Position numbers and translations under genes: made by a program | Part shown: positions 16,900 to 26,627 of the stretch, in pieces | Layout: each line of letters starts with the position of its first letter | Position numbering within the stretch: position 1 is the stretch's first letter | NCBI GenBank assembly: GCA_937991645.1 | Contig: CALKPL010000037.1 | Coordinates: 1-64,000 of the forward strand | Direction: 5' to 3' | Length of the DNA: 64,000 nt | DNA from: UMGS1783 sp900555065 | Lineage (GTDB): Bacteria > Bacillota > Clostridia > Oscillospirales > UMGS1783 | The notes under the pieces: generated by a model | Told to the model about the DNA's origin: nothing | What the model saw: the letters and a program-made list of their open reading frames with translations, nothing else | Database searches by the model: none

Positions 16900-16923
16900 A
16901 GCAGCCCGTTTCCCTGGCGGGAG

Positions 16924-19911
16924 TTACGCCCTGTTCCGCTTTCGCAGCAGCAGCGCCGCCGCGCCGGCCGCGCTGAGCGCGGCCGCGGCAAGCGTGGCCG
17001 TAAGCGGCGCGTCGCCCGTCGGCGGGTTCGGGCTCAGCTCAAAGACGAGGGCATTGTTCAGATGCGCCCAGTTCCCTGGCCCGCCGCAGGTGGCGGCGCC
17101 TGTGGTGAGGTTAAAGCGGTTGGTCGCTTCGCCTCCTGTGTAGTGTGAACCGACGCTCGCGCTCAGCGCGATCCGGTCGGTCAGAATATTCGTCTGTACC
17201 ATCGGCAGCTTCACTTCATACGTGTATGTTTTTTGGATCGGATCGTAGCGGATCTCGTAGTTTGCGCCAGGCAGCTCCCATAAGTCTATGCCCTGCGTAA
17301 AGGCGTACGAGGTCTTCTGTCCGTTCACAAATCCGAACATAAATCCGGTGTACTGTTCGTAGGTCTGCCCCTGGAACACAATGCGCTCCACCGTCGTGTT
17401 CTCGTTGTAGTTGGAAACGCTGAAGTTGAAATGCGCGGCCTTGTACAGCATGCTCTTGTCCGTACAGGTGCCGTCGTATTCGCACTCGTCGATCACCGCG
17501 CCGACATAGAGATATTCATGGTCGGAGGTAAGGTAGAGCTTGACGGTCTGGGTCGGGGAAACCGAGGCGGGGTCAAACTCCCAGTAGTTGCCCCAGGTGT
17601 CCTGGCAGTGTCCCGGCGCGGTCACGACGACCGGCTCGCCCCACTCGGCGTCGCTGATGTATCCGTCCAGGATGACGACGCTCTCCAGCGGCGGCGCGAC
17701 GTTCCGCACATAGGGGTTCACAACTTTTGAAATGTTGCTGAGCGTCACTTTGATCGCATTGTGCAGGTGCTGGAAATTGTCCGGCCCGCCGCTGAACGCA
17801 AAGCCCGTTGTGAGATTGTATCGGTTCGTGCCCGCGCCGCCGGTGTACTGCTGCCCGGCCGAGACGCTGATCGCAATGTCCCTGTTCTCGCTGTAGTTTA
17901 TATTCGTCCGCGAAAAGGGGATTTTGACTTCGTAGGTATAGGTACCCGCCTCTGCGTCGAACGCGACGGCATAGTGGTCGGCGGGCAGGGCCCAGGCGTC
18001 AAGCCCCTGTGTGGAGCAGGTCGCCGTCTTCGTCCCGTTCACAAGCCCGATCATGAAACTCGTATACTGTTCAAAGTTCTGGCCGTTGTATGCAATGCGC
18101 TGTACGGTCGTGTTCTCGCTGTACTGGGATACGGAAAAGCCGAAGTGCGCCGCTTTCCACAGCTGCCCCGGATCGGTGCAGGACGTGTCGAGCGTGCAAT
18201 TGTCGAGCACGAAGGCAAGGTAGAGGTTTTCCGTGTCGTTCATTATGTACAGCTTTGCGCTTTGCGCGGGATTGACGGACTCGGGGTCAAATGCCCAGTA
18301 GTTTCCCCACGTCTGCTGACAGTGCGCGGGCGATGTCACGATCGTGGGCTCGCCCCATTCCGCAGCGGTGACCGTGCCGTCCAGAATCACGGCCGGCGGC
18401 GCGGCGGAAGCCGCGTAGTCGCCGTTGTCCCGAAGCGCGTCGTTGAGCGTCACCTTGAGCGCATTGTTCTGGTGGGCAAAGTTTGCCGGGCCGCCGCTGT
18501 TTGCATAGCCGGTGGTGATGTTGTAGCGGTTTGTGCCCGCGCCGCCGGTATAATTCTGCCCGGCCGAAACGCTGAGCGCAATGTCCCGGGATACGGCAAG
18601 GTCGATATTTGTCCTGCCGTAGGGGATCTTAACCTCATACGTGTAGGTGCCTGTCTGCGCGTCGAACGCGACGGCGTAATAGTCGTCGGGCAGGTCCCAG
18701 GCGACGATCCCCTGCGTGTCGTTCCGGGCGGCCTTCGTCCCGTTTACAAACCCCATGATGAAACTGTTATACTGTTCGTAGGCCTGTCCCTGGTACGTGA
18801 TGCGCGGCATGGTCGTGTTCGCGTCGTATTTTGACAGGGTGAAACCGAAGTGCGCCGCCTTCCACAGCTGGCCCGCGTCGGTGCAGGATGTGTCAAGCGT
18901 GCACTTGTCGAGCACAAATGCAAGATAGATGTAGTCCGCATCGTTGGTCACGTACAGCTTTGCGCTCTGTCCGGCGGGCGCGGCCGCTGGATCGAACTCC
19001 CAGTAATTGCCCCAGGTCTGCTGGCAGTGCTCGGGCGAGGTCACAATCATGGGCTCGCCCCACTCCGTATCGGTAACCGTACCGTCCAGCGTGATTTCGG
19101 CGGGTACGGGAGACGCCGTATTTCCCACTTTGGTATCCACCAGGCTGATGACAAGCGGGTCGGAGGCGGCGTGCCTGAAGTTGTTCGGGCCGAGGTAGTT
19201 TCCCGCCTGTTGCGCGGCCGGGCAGATCAGATAGCGGTTGCCGCTGGTCGTAGTATAAGCGTCGGCGAGGTCAACGCTGAGCACGACGGCGCTGTGTTCG
19301 TCCGGGTCGATATTGGTCGCCGACCAGGGGACTGCCACCTCATAGACATAGGTGCTTGTCGCGGCGTGGTAGGCGACGGCGTATTCGGAACTCTGCAGGT
19401 TGTAGGTGTCCATGCCCTGCGACTTGGACTCCATCGCCTTTGTCGTACCGCCTAGCAGCCCGATCATCCAGTAGCCGTACTGTTCGTAGGTCTGGCCCTG
19501 GAAGGTAATGCGCGGCACGGTCGTCGCCGCGTCGTAAGCGGACAGCGTAAAGGCCATATGCGCGTGCGCCCAAAGGTCGCCGACGGTAGCGGCGCCGCTG
19601 TCCGGCCCTGCCGCGCCGATCAGCTCCACGCCGATATAGGCGTAGTTTTCGTCCTTGGTAAAGTAGATGTTAAAGTACTGTCCCGCAACAGCGGTTGTGT
19701 TCTGCCAGAAATCCCAGCCATAGGTCGCGTTTTTTGCCCAGCAGGTCTCCTTGTCGCCGTAAAACGCGGGCGCGCCCCACTCGTCCGCCGAGATGGAGCC
19801 GTCTACGCCGATCGTCCGGCTGGGGGAGGACTGCAGGCTCTTGGCCGATATGCCCGCCGTCACGGCGAGGACCACTGCGGCCGCCAGAATCAGGGATAGG
19901 ATCTTTTTCAT
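16924..19911 (-). CDS. Surface protein with four tandem CBM9-like domains
   Basis: 995 residues. A signal peptide (ILSLILAAAVVLAVTAG) is followed by four homologous domains of about 235 residues beginning near 35, 275, 509 and 747, each with the pattern DG(T/S/Y)(V/I)..(E/A)EWGEP, and later EQY and TYEVK(I/L)P. This is the CBM9-like/DOMON carbohydrate-binding architecture. The C-terminus reads NPPTGD, a hydrophobic segment, then RKRNR: either a sortase-type sorting signal or a membrane anchor. Domains 2-4 are far more alike to each other than to domain 1, suggesting recent internal duplication. No catalytic domain is visible. It is last in an operon with two GH2-like proteins, so it likely holds polysaccharide at the cell surface. 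ATG 19911 has AAAGGAG upstream. Confidence 0.8.
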   Translation of the reverse strand: MKKILSLILAAAVVLAVTAGISAKSLQSSPSRTIGVDGSISADEWGAPAFYGDKETCWAKNATYGWDFWQNTTAVAGQYFNIYFTKDENYAYIGVELIGAAGPDSGAATVGDLWAHAHMAFTLSAYDAATTVPRITFQGQTYEQYGYWMIGLLGGTTKAMESKSQGMDTYNLQSSEYAVAYHAATSTYVYEVAVPWSATNIDPDEHSAVVLSVDLADAYTTTSGNRYLICPAAQQAGNYLGPNNFRHAASDPLVISLVDTKVGNTASPVPAEITLDGTVTDTEWGEPMIVTSPEHCQQTWGNYWEFDPAAAPAGQSAKLYVTNDADYIYLAFVLDKCTLDTSCTDAGQLWKAAHFGFTLSKYDANTTMPRITYQGQAYEQYNSFIMGFVNGTKAARNDTQGIVAWDLPDDYYAVAFDAQTGTYTYEVKIPYGRTNIDLAVSRDIALSVSAGQNYTGGAGTNRYNITTGYANSGGPANFAHQNNALKVTLNDALRDNGDYAASAAPPAVILDGTVTAAEWGEPTIVTSPAHCQQTWGNYWAFDPESVNPAQSAKLYIMNDTENLYLAFVLDNCTLDTSCTDPGQLWKAAHFGFSVSQYSENTTVQRIAYNGQNFEQYTSFMIGLVNGTKTATCSTQGLDAWALPADHYAVAFDAEAGTYTYEVKIPFSRTNINYSENRDIAISVSAGQQYTGGAGTNRYNLTTGFAFSGGPDNFQHLHNAIKVTLSNISKVVNPYVRNVAPPLESVVILDGYISDAEWGEPVVVTAPGHCQDTWGNYWEFDPASVSPTQTVKLYLTSDHEYLYVGAVIDECEYDGTCTDKSMLYKAAHFNFSVSNYNENTTVERIVFQGQTYEQYTGFMFGFVNGQKTSYAFTQGIDLWELPGANYEIRYDPIQKTYTYEVKLPMVQTNILTDRIALSASVGSHYTGGEATNRFNLTTGAATCGGPGNWAHLNNALVFELSPNPPTGDAPLTATLAAAALSAAGAAALLLRKRNRA

Positions 19912-19974
19912 AATAGACTCCTTTTGCATGCTTGCATGTTTCGTAGCATTCCGTCGTCCTTTTTCCGTTTCATG

Positions 19975-22905
19975 TTACGCCGCCTGTTTTGTGCCCAGAT
20001 AGGCCGCCATATTCAAAAGCAGCCTGTCCGCGACCGGCGTTCCCGCGCCGCCGGGGATATCGAAGGTATTGACCGTAATGTAGCCTTCGCCGTAGTAGTA
20101 GGTCCCGCAGGCCACGCCGTAGTACAGGTCCTGTTCGGTGACGCCGCCGTCGTTTCCCATGAAGAACATGAACGCGTGCAGCTCGTCCGGCTTGTTGATG
20201 GCGCCGTAGCAGTGCGAGTCGTATACGGCCTCGTAGTATGTCGGGTCGACAAGGCATTCCGTCTGCAGCCCCGCCGTGACGGGCGTGTCAAAAATGACTG
20301 CGTCGGAGTGGTAGAGCCAGTTGCTCAAAACAGAGGCCGTGCCGGGCTGGTCAAAGGGCAGCCCGGTCTGTCCGGAATCGCCGAACACGCCGTAGCTCGT
20401 CCCCACGAGGTGGGAGCCGGTCAGCCGCACGTTTTCGAACAGTTTGTTGAGGACTGCGGCGCTGGTGTTGTTCTGGCCAAGAAGGATGGTGCAGCCGGCC
20501 GGGATATTGTCGGGATCGAGCGCCGCTACCGTCGCGCCCCTTGCTGTGAGCGTAGCGATCTCCGCCGCGCTCAGCCCGTATTGATAGACGGTGCCGGAGA
20601 GCTGGGGCAAACTGCTCCGCTGCGTCACCCAGAACGTCTTGGACCCGCTGGTCGCCTCAGCCCCGTAGAGCGTTGCGCTGATGGTGTATTCGCCTGTTGT
20701 AAAGCTCGTCAGAGCAATGGATTCGCTGAGCACCGGGATGGAGAAGTCGGCGTTCCCGCTCTCATCAAAAGCAGGATGTACGGTTACGGTCTTCTTGTAG
20801 AGCGTACCCGACTCGCCGGTAATGCGGATGACGGCGGTGTAGTCCTTGTCCTCCAGAACGCCGAAATTGGAAAGGCGGATATCCACGTCGAGCGCCCCGT
20901 CGGAATACACGTTGTACTCGTCGAGGTTCACACACCAGCGCAGGTCGCTCCAGCAGTCCCGGATCGTGTCGTACATGGCGGTCTTGTGGGTCATTTGCCC
21001 CTCCAGTATCCCCTCGCCGCGGTAGCCGATGTCTGCGCCCTGCGTCATGCTGTATCCGCTGATTTTGGGGTTGCTGCGAATGTAGTCCACCAGCAGCGAA
21101 CGCTGCCGCGCCTGCAAAATCTGCGACTGTGTGACGATATCCTCCTGCGTGGCGAAAACCGTATTCAGCCCATATTGGGTGTAGATATAGTCGAGCGCCT
21201 CGAGCTGCTGCGCAATGGACTGGTTCATCAGGTTGCCAAGCGAGGAGTTGTTCTCCTGCTGCAGAGTGCGGTAGTCGCTGATGATATTCGGCTGCGAACC
21301 CGCGCCTGCCTCTGAGACAAAGGCGGCGCGCACATCGCCAATGGCGGCGAAAGCGTCCCGCACCGACGCGTCATACGGCATATTCGGGTAATAGTGGATG
21401 TCGCCCATGCCTGAAAACAGGGTCATATATGTAGTGTTTGTGGGCGTGACGTTTCCTTCGTTGCCCATCCACCCGTCCCACGTACGGCTGCCGGGATTGC
21501 AGGCGGACGCGGTCTCGCGCTTGTTGTCCCATCTGCCGGAGGAGAGGAGCACAAGCACGTTTTCGTCAATGTCGCGGATGGTGTTCAGCGATCCGACCGC
21601 CGCGCCGTAACGCGCCTGCGTTCCGCTGTTGCCGTAGGTTTCGTTGAGCAGGCCTAAAATGGAAAAGCTCACATGGTTCCTGTCGCGGTACAGCAGCTGT
21701 GAAATCTCGCTTGTCACAAGCTCGCCGGTAATGGAGCAGTCGGTCGGGAACCAGGCCATGGCCGTCTCCTCATATACCATCAGCCCGATCCGGTCGCAGT
21801 AGTCGAGCATTTCAGGAAGCGCCGGCCCGCTGATAAAGCGCACCATGTTAAAGCCCGCGCTTTTGAGATAATCCAGCTGATGCAGCTGCCGCTCCGTATC
21901 CGCGCCGACGTCCACCGACCCAAGCACATACGGCGCTGTGTGCGCGCTCTTGAGGAACAGCCGTTCGCCGTTGAGCACAAAGTAGCCCTCGCCGTCCACG
22001 CGCAGGTCCTTGAATCCCGTCGTAACGCAGGAGGAATCGATAAACGCCGCTCCCTTTGCCTGCGCAGTCGCGTTTACGTCGTAGAGAAATGGGTTGTCGG
22101 GCGACCAGGCTGTGAATTCGTCAAGCTGCATGGACAGGGTGTGCGTGCTGGTCCCCGGCCAGACCTTCACCGTTTCCGCGTCGCTGTCGAGCACGCCGCC
22201 GCCCCCCGACACGGTGATTTCGGAGGCGATATCCACACGGACGATCTCACCGGTCGGGTTGTTAATGGTCAGCGCAACGTCGACGTTTCCGGTCTGGTAG
22301 TCGGCGTCGACGTATGTGTCGTCGATCGATACGTCGGGCACGGCGCGCAGGTAAACCGGCGTCTGGATATGCTGAAACGCGCCCAGCCACAGCGGCAGGT
22401 TGGCCTCAGTCGCGCCCCGGTGCGTACTGCTCCCGCGCGGAACATAGAGCCGCAGCGCAAGCAGGTTCTGCTCGCCGTGGCGGAGCTGATCCGTCACATC
22501 GAACTGGAATTTGCCGTAAGAGCCCTCGTGATCGCCGATGTAGGCGCCGTTGAGCCAAACCTTTGTGTAGTATTGCACGCCCTCAAAATCCAGTACGGCG
22601 CGCTGGCCGTCCTGCAGGTCGAGGTCGGCGAAGAACTGGTTGCCGAACCAGACGACGTCAGTATAGGCCACGTCGGAACTCTCATAGGGCAGCGACACGG
22701 TCGTCCCGCCGTCGGGAAAGCCGGCGAACCATCTGTTCTGCTCTCCGATATTGCTGATGTCCGGGTACACTTTCCAGTCGTCTTTCAGGCAAACCGCCGC
22801 CCTGTCGGCGGATATCGTAGAAGCGCCCGCGCCGCCGGTGAGCAGGAACGACAGCGCCAGCAGCAGGCAGAGTATAAGCGATATTCTGACAGCATAACGT
22901 TTCAT
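19975..22905 (-). CDS. Secreted GH2-family glycoside hydrolase
   Basis: 976 residues. A signal peptide (1 to about 28) precedes a GH2 sugar-binding jelly-roll (about 40-190, with VWLNGAYIGDHEG), an immunoglobulin-like domain (about 200-300) and a TIM-barrel domain (about 300-560). The last 200 residues resemble the amidotransferase-like domain at the end of some beta-galactosidases. The acid/base glutamate appears as Glu422 in LLNETYG and the nucleophile as Glu532 in FVSEAGAGS, so it should be an active beta-glycosidase (galactosidase, glucuronidase or mannosidase type not decided). ATG 22905 is preferred to 22911, which is too close to GGAGG. It overlaps the stop of the upstream paralogue. 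Confidence 0.85.
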   Translation of the reverse strand: MKRYAVRISLILCLLLALSFLLTGGAGASTISADRAAVCLKDDWKVYPDISNIGEQNRWFAGFPDGGTTVSLPYESSDVAYTDVVWFGNQFFADLDLQDGQRAVLDFEGVQYYTKVWLNGAYIGDHEGSYGKFQFDVTDQLRHGEQNLLALRLYVPRGSSTHRGATEANLPLWLGAFQHIQTPVYLRAVPDVSIDDTYVDADYQTGNVDVALTINNPTGEIVRVDIASEITVSGGGGVLDSDAETVKVWPGTSTHTLSMQLDEFTAWSPDNPFLYDVNATAQAKGAAFIDSSCVTTGFKDLRVDGEGYFVLNGERLFLKSAHTAPYVLGSVDVGADTERQLHQLDYLKSAGFNMVRFISGPALPEMLDYCDRIGLMVYEETAMAWFPTDCSITGELVTSEISQLLYRDRNHVSFSILGLLNETYGNSGTQARYGAAVGSLNTIRDIDENVLVLLSSGRWDNKRETASACNPGSRTWDGWMGNEGNVTPTNTTYMTLFSGMGDIHYYPNMPYDASVRDAFAAIGDVRAAFVSEAGAGSQPNIISDYRTLQQENNSSLGNLMNQSIAQQLEALDYIYTQYGLNTVFATQEDIVTQSQILQARQRSLLVDYIRSNPKISGYSMTQGADIGYRGEGILEGQMTHKTAMYDTIRDCWSDLRWCVNLDEYNVYSDGALDVDIRLSNFGVLEDKDYTAVIRITGESGTLYKKTVTVHPAFDESGNADFSIPVLSESIALTSFTTGEYTISATLYGAEATSGSKTFWVTQRSSLPQLSGTVYQYGLSAAEIATLTARGATVAALDPDNIPAGCTILLGQNNTSAAVLNKLFENVRLTGSHLVGTSYGVFGDSGQTGLPFDQPGTASVLSNWLYHSDAVIFDTPVTAGLQTECLVDPTYYEAVYDSHCYGAINKPDELHAFMFFMGNDGGVTEQDLYYGVACGTYYYGEGYITVNTFDIPGGAGTPVADRLLLNMAAYLGTKQAA

Positions 22906-22907
22906 CT

Positions 22908-25427
22908 TCATTCCTCCAATGTCGCCTGCGAAAGGTGCGAATTGACCAGGTTGAGCAGCAGGCCGTCGGCTGCCGGGGAACCGGACGCGGCTTCCAGCCG
23001 CAGCGTGTTCACCGTGACAAAGCCGCTGCCGCTTTGCGCGGTCCCGCAGAGAACGCCGGTCGTCACGCCGCCGTCGTCCGCCGCGGCCACTGAGCTGACC
23101 GCGGGCTCAAACGAAAGCGTGGAGACGAACGTTTCACCGCCGGCCAGATCGCGGCCCATGCTCCCGTCGTGGAAACAGCCCGTGCGGGCAAGTCCTCCGG
23201 TCAGTCCGTTTTTATGTATGAGCGCAGCGTAATAACTCTGCATTTCTCCCTGTACCGGAAGGCTGTCAAAGCCCGCCGCGTCGAGAAGAATCAGGTGCGC
23301 CCCGGCTTGGGCGCGCTGGTACGCCGCCGTCAGCAGCGCGCTGTCGCTGCAGCCGCTGCCGAGCAGAATCACCGCGCCCGCTGGCACGTCGCCGCCGATA
23401 TATGCGGAAACCTGCGCGCCCTGCGTCTGCAGTAGGGACTGGACGGACTCGGCAACGCCGGCGCAGTAAACGGCGGCGCCGGTCTGCGGCAGCGCGCCGC
23501 GGCTGGCGACAAACAGCGCTTTCTCGCCGCAGGTCGGATGCCCGCCGTCGATCAGTTCCGCGGTAATCCTGTACCGCCCGGCAGGGAAGTTGGCAAGGGA
23601 TATGCTTGTTTGCAGGACGGGGATTTGCATGTCATAGCCGTCCGCATCCGCCGCAATGGCGAAGGATACGTCGTTGCTGTACTTCACACCGCCCTCGCCG
23701 CTGATTTTGATGCGCGCGGTATATGTTCCCTCCGTCAGAACGCCGATATTCGACAGGGAGACGTTCAGCGAGAGCGTATCGGTGTCATACGCCTCGGTCC
23801 TGTCTGTCAGGATACACCAGCGCAGGTCGTTGAACGCGTCGTGCGCCGCGTCCGTAAGCGCCGTTTTGTACGCGCTGAAATCCGCCGTCAGGCATATGCC
23901 GTTTATACGTTCGTTCGCCCGCGCGTAATCGAGCAGCAGCGCGTCCTCATTGACGTGAACCGCGCTGATCCTGTCGGCGATCTGCGCGTCGGATAGCAGC
24001 GCGTCGATTCCGTCGTCCTCATACCATTCGTCGATCGCCTGCGCGTCAAAAACGGGATCCGTCATTCCGGACACGCCGCAGGAGTAGACGAAACGGGCCG
24101 TGTTATCGCCTGCGGTAAGAGCCGTGATCTCATCCAGGCCGGATACGGAAACCGCGGTGAACGCAGAATGGAACGCCGCCGTACCTGGATTGGACGCGCC
24201 GCCGGCTGAAAGAACAAGCGTGTCCGGATCCTGCTGCCGAAAGGCCGCCAGCAGGCTGGCCGCACGCCCGGCCGTGTCCGTGAAATCGGGGAACAGCGCC
24301 GTCATGGCAAGGCTGGCGTGGCCTCTGTCGCGCCGGGCCAGCGCGGCATATTGCTCCGTTGTTGCGGCCTGGTCCGCATATCCGGTCTCGCACACGAGCA
24401 GGCCGAGCTTATCGCAGTAGTCCAGCATGGCGGCGGACGCCGGTCCGTCGGCGGTGCGGACGGCGTTGAAACCGCAGGTTTTGATATAGTTCAGTATTTC
24501 AAACAGCTTGTCCCCATAGCTCTGCTGGACCGTGATGTTGGCGCACTTGAGCAGAATACGCCGCCCGTTGAGCGTAAAGTACCCGCCGCCGTCGATCGCA
24601 ACGCGCTGAAAGCCCGTGTAGAAATCCGCCGTATCCGCGCGGTCCGCGTCCTGAGCTTTTGCGCGCACATTGACTTTATATAAATAGGGGTTGGCGTTCG
24701 ACCATGCGATAAAGTCCGGGATCGACACCTCAATTTCATGGGTCGATACGCCCGGCGCCGCCGTCACGTCCAGCACCTGCCGGGTCATGACGCTGTCGGT
24801 GTCGTGGGCCGATACGACGGCGTTTAACGAGACCGTCTTGGTCTCGGCCGCGCCGTTGTCGAGCGTGACGGATATGGTCATGTCGCCGGTAGCGTAATCG
24901 GCGTGCGCATATGCATCCGTTACCATGACCTGCGGATGGACCGTGACGTTTACGCCGGTTCCAATGGCGGCGGTCGCGTCCGTATCCGCTTCGGCGCGTA
25001 CGACGAGCTGGTTTGCGCCGCGGGCCTCAATCAGCCCGGTTACGTCAAGCGCCAGGCTGCCCGCGCCTGTCTGTACGCCCGCCTCCTTGCCGTTGAGCCA
25101 TACCTTCATGTCCGCCGCCGCATCGTTGAACCTGAGTACTACGCGGTCTTTTTTGGAGACGGAGAGGTCGCTTGTAAAGGCGTTGCTGTACCAGAGCGTG
25201 TCCGCTCCGTCTGCGTCCGCAGACAGCGGCGCTGCATCGCTATCCGTTTGAAAACCCTCGTTCCAGCCGAGACGTTCGCCCTCTCCCGCGGGGTCGGCGC
25301 GTACTTGCCAGCCGTCGTCCAGCGAAAGCGATGTCCGGCCCGGCCGTCCGCCGCATCCGGCTGCGGAAAAACAGAGGACAGATGCGCACAGAATCGACAG
25401 TAGAGTGGCCAATGCGTTCCTTTTCAT
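22908..25427 (-). CDS. GH2-like lipoprotein, probably catalytically inactive
   Basis: 839 residues with a lipoprotein signal (lipobox SAAGC, lipidated Cys25) and the same domain order as the downstream GH2 enzyme: jelly-roll (KVWLNGKEAG), Ig-like domain, barrel (YFTLNGRRILLKCANI), and amidotransferase-like end. Aligning the two by eye, the acid/base motif LNET becomes FPDF (Asp381) and the nucleophile motif VSEAG becomes VYSCG (Ser449). Both glutamates are therefore missing and hydrolysis is unlikely. It may instead bind substrate at the membrane. ATG 25427 has AAGGAGG upstream. First gene of the operon, divergent from the AraC regulator. Confidence 0.8.
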   Translation of the reverse strand: MKRNALATLLSILCASVLCFSAAGCGGRPGRTSLSLDDGWQVRADPAGEGERLGWNEGFQTDSDAAPLSADADGADTLWYSNAFTSDLSVSKKDRVVLRFNDAAADMKVWLNGKEAGVQTGAGSLALDVTGLIEARGANQLVVRAEADTDATAAIGTGVNVTVHPQVMVTDAYAHADYATGDMTISVTLDNGAAETKTVSLNAVVSAHDTDSVMTRQVLDVTAAPGVSTHEIEVSIPDFIAWSNANPYLYKVNVRAKAQDADRADTADFYTGFQRVAIDGGGYFTLNGRRILLKCANITVQQSYGDKLFEILNYIKTCGFNAVRTADGPASAAMLDYCDKLGLLVCETGYADQAATTEQYAALARRDRGHASLAMTALFPDFTDTAGRAASLLAAFRQQDPDTLVLSAGGASNPGTAAFHSAFTAVSVSGLDEITALTAGDNTARFVYSCGVSGMTDPVFDAQAIDEWYEDDGIDALLSDAQIADRISAVHVNEDALLLDYARANERINGICLTADFSAYKTALTDAAHDAFNDLRWCILTDRTEAYDTDTLSLNVSLSNIGVLTEGTYTARIKISGEGGVKYSNDVSFAIAADADGYDMQIPVLQTSISLANFPAGRYRITAELIDGGHPTCGEKALFVASRGALPQTGAAVYCAGVAESVQSLLQTQGAQVSAYIGGDVPAGAVILLGSGCSDSALLTAAYQRAQAGAHLILLDAAGFDSLPVQGEMQSYYAALIHKNGLTGGLARTGCFHDGSMGRDLAGGETFVSTLSFEPAVSSVAAADDGGVTTGVLCGTAQSGSGFVTVNTLRLEAASGSPAADGLLLNLVNSHLSQATLEE

Positions 25428-25474
25428 CCCAAACCTCCTTAAAAAAATTAACAAAAATACATAACGGTATTTGC

Positions 25475-25483
25475 ATTATAACA
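25475..25483 (-). promoter_or_regulatory. Extended -10 promoter of the GH2 operon
   Basis: On the minus strand TGTTATAAT (TG, one base, TATAAT) lies 48 bases before the start codon. No good -35 is seen at 17 bases, which suits activation by the divergent AraC protein. Confidence 0.55.
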
Positions 25484-25523
25484 TTTGATAATTATTATTT
25501 ATATAATTCAAGCAACCAAATGT

Positions 25524-25564
25524 ATAAATTTTTAGTTGAAAAACATAAATTTTAGGATTATAAT
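25524..25564 (+). promoter_or_regulatory. araC-type gene promoter with 21-base direct repeats
   Basis: TTGAAA (25536-25541), 17 bases, TATAAT (25559-25564) form a good sigma-A promoter for the regulator. ATAAATTTTTAG (25524-25535) and ATAAATTTTAG (25545-25555) flank the -35, start to start 21 bases apart (two helical turns), the usual geometry of AraC-family half-sites. Confidence 0.65.
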
Positions 25565-25594
25565 ATTAAAAAACAGAGATTGGAGGGGGTTGGA

Positions 25595-26458
25595 ATGTAT
25601 ATTCCAGAAAAATTTGGAAGCTCCAGGCAGTGCAGGGTTGGGGTTAAGATGGCAGTGACACATGAAAAAATTTCTCCCATGAGTCCTATGCTGAACGAAC
25701 CGAAAATGCAGATGGACAGCTGGTCGTCGCTGATCATCCACCTCTCCGGAGACGTCACCTATACGACGGCGTACCACTATTACAAAGCGGACGTGCTGGA
25801 TATTTTCACGGTGGATGCAAACGAAGTTTACTGTATCGACTGGGGACACAGCCAGCCCTATGAGCGCTATGTCGTCTATTTCGACAACGACATTTTCGAT
25901 CAGGTGTTCACGGGCGAGGAAGAGAGCCGGAAAGCGATCATGGGGTTTCTCGACCACAAGCGCTATCCCAACCTGCTGCGCCTGACCGACCCGTTCAAGG
26001 ACGCTCTCACCACGCTGATCAACGCGGTCGATCCGCTCCTGGGTTCGGGAGAGTCGGACAATATCATCTCTGTATTTTCAAACGTTACGAAACTCTTTGA
26101 GCTGGTGCACCACATTGTCAACGCTGAAATCCAGCCCAGTGCCAGCGGCAAGGCGAACGATATCACGGTCAAGGCCATACAGTACATCAACCAGAAGTTT
26201 AAGAGCGTATCCTCTTTAACGGAGGTTTCAGAGCAGCTGCATGTGAGTCCGGAGCACCTTTCGCGCAAGTTCAAGCAGGATATGGGCGTGCCGCTGAAAG
26301 CGTACTTAATCGACAAAAAACTGCAGCACAGCCGCCATCTGCTGCGTCTGGGCAGCAACGTGACCGAAGCCGCTCTCGAGTCCGGTTTCCAGAACGTGTC
26401 CTATTTCATTCAGCTCTATAAGAACAAATACGGCGTCACGCCGCATAAATCGAAATAG
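25595..26458 (+). CDS. AraC-family transcriptional regulator
   Basis: 287 residues. The N-terminal 150 residues look like a cupin-type ligand-binding domain (ending FTVDANEVYCIDWGHS and a phenylalanine-rich stretch). The last 100 residues are the double helix-turn-helix (SLTEVSEQLHVSPEHLSRKF and VTEAALESGFQNVSYFIQLY). ATG 25595 has GGAGGGGG 5 bases upstream. It diverges from the GH2/CBM9 operon over a 165-base AT-rich region and most likely activates that operon in response to a sugar. Confidence 0.9.
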   Translation: MYIPEKFGSSRQCRVGVKMAVTHEKISPMSPMLNEPKMQMDSWSSLIIHLSGDVTYTTAYHYYKADVLDIFTVDANEVYCIDWGHSQPYERYVVYFDNDIFDQVFTGEEESRKAIMGFLDHKRYPNLLRLTDPFKDALTTLINAVDPLLGSGESDNIISVFSNVTKLFELVHHIVNAEIQPSASGKANDITVKAIQYINQKFKSVSSLTEVSEQLHVSPEHLSRKFKQDMGVPLKAYLIDKKLQHSRHLLRLGSNVTEAALESGFQNVSYFIQLYKNKYGVTPHKSK

Positions 26459-26501
26459 CGGCCGGATCGAACAAATCTGCGCGGCGCCGCCGCCGGATGG
26501 G

Positions 26502-26530
26502 TTGATAAATGAACGCCTGTGTGATATAAT
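26502..26530 (+). promoter_or_regulatory. Sigma-A promoter of the Asp23 gene
   Basis: TTGATA (26502-26507), 17 bases, TATAAT (26525-26530). The start codon is about 100 bases downstream. Confidence 0.75.
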
Positions 26531-26627
26531 AACAACGCAGACCAAACGAACGGTTTTGAAGAAGAAGCGGATGCGGCCGTCGCGCGTTTTATGCGCCGTC
26601 CGCGCCATTGAAAGGAGTATATGCACT

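Noticed and set aside
17761..23232. Long plus-strand open frames across the CBM9 and GH2 genes (for example 17761-18834, 19924-21315, 21880-23232)
   Set aside because: Shadows of minus-strand genes that have signal peptides, ribosome sites and recognisable domains.
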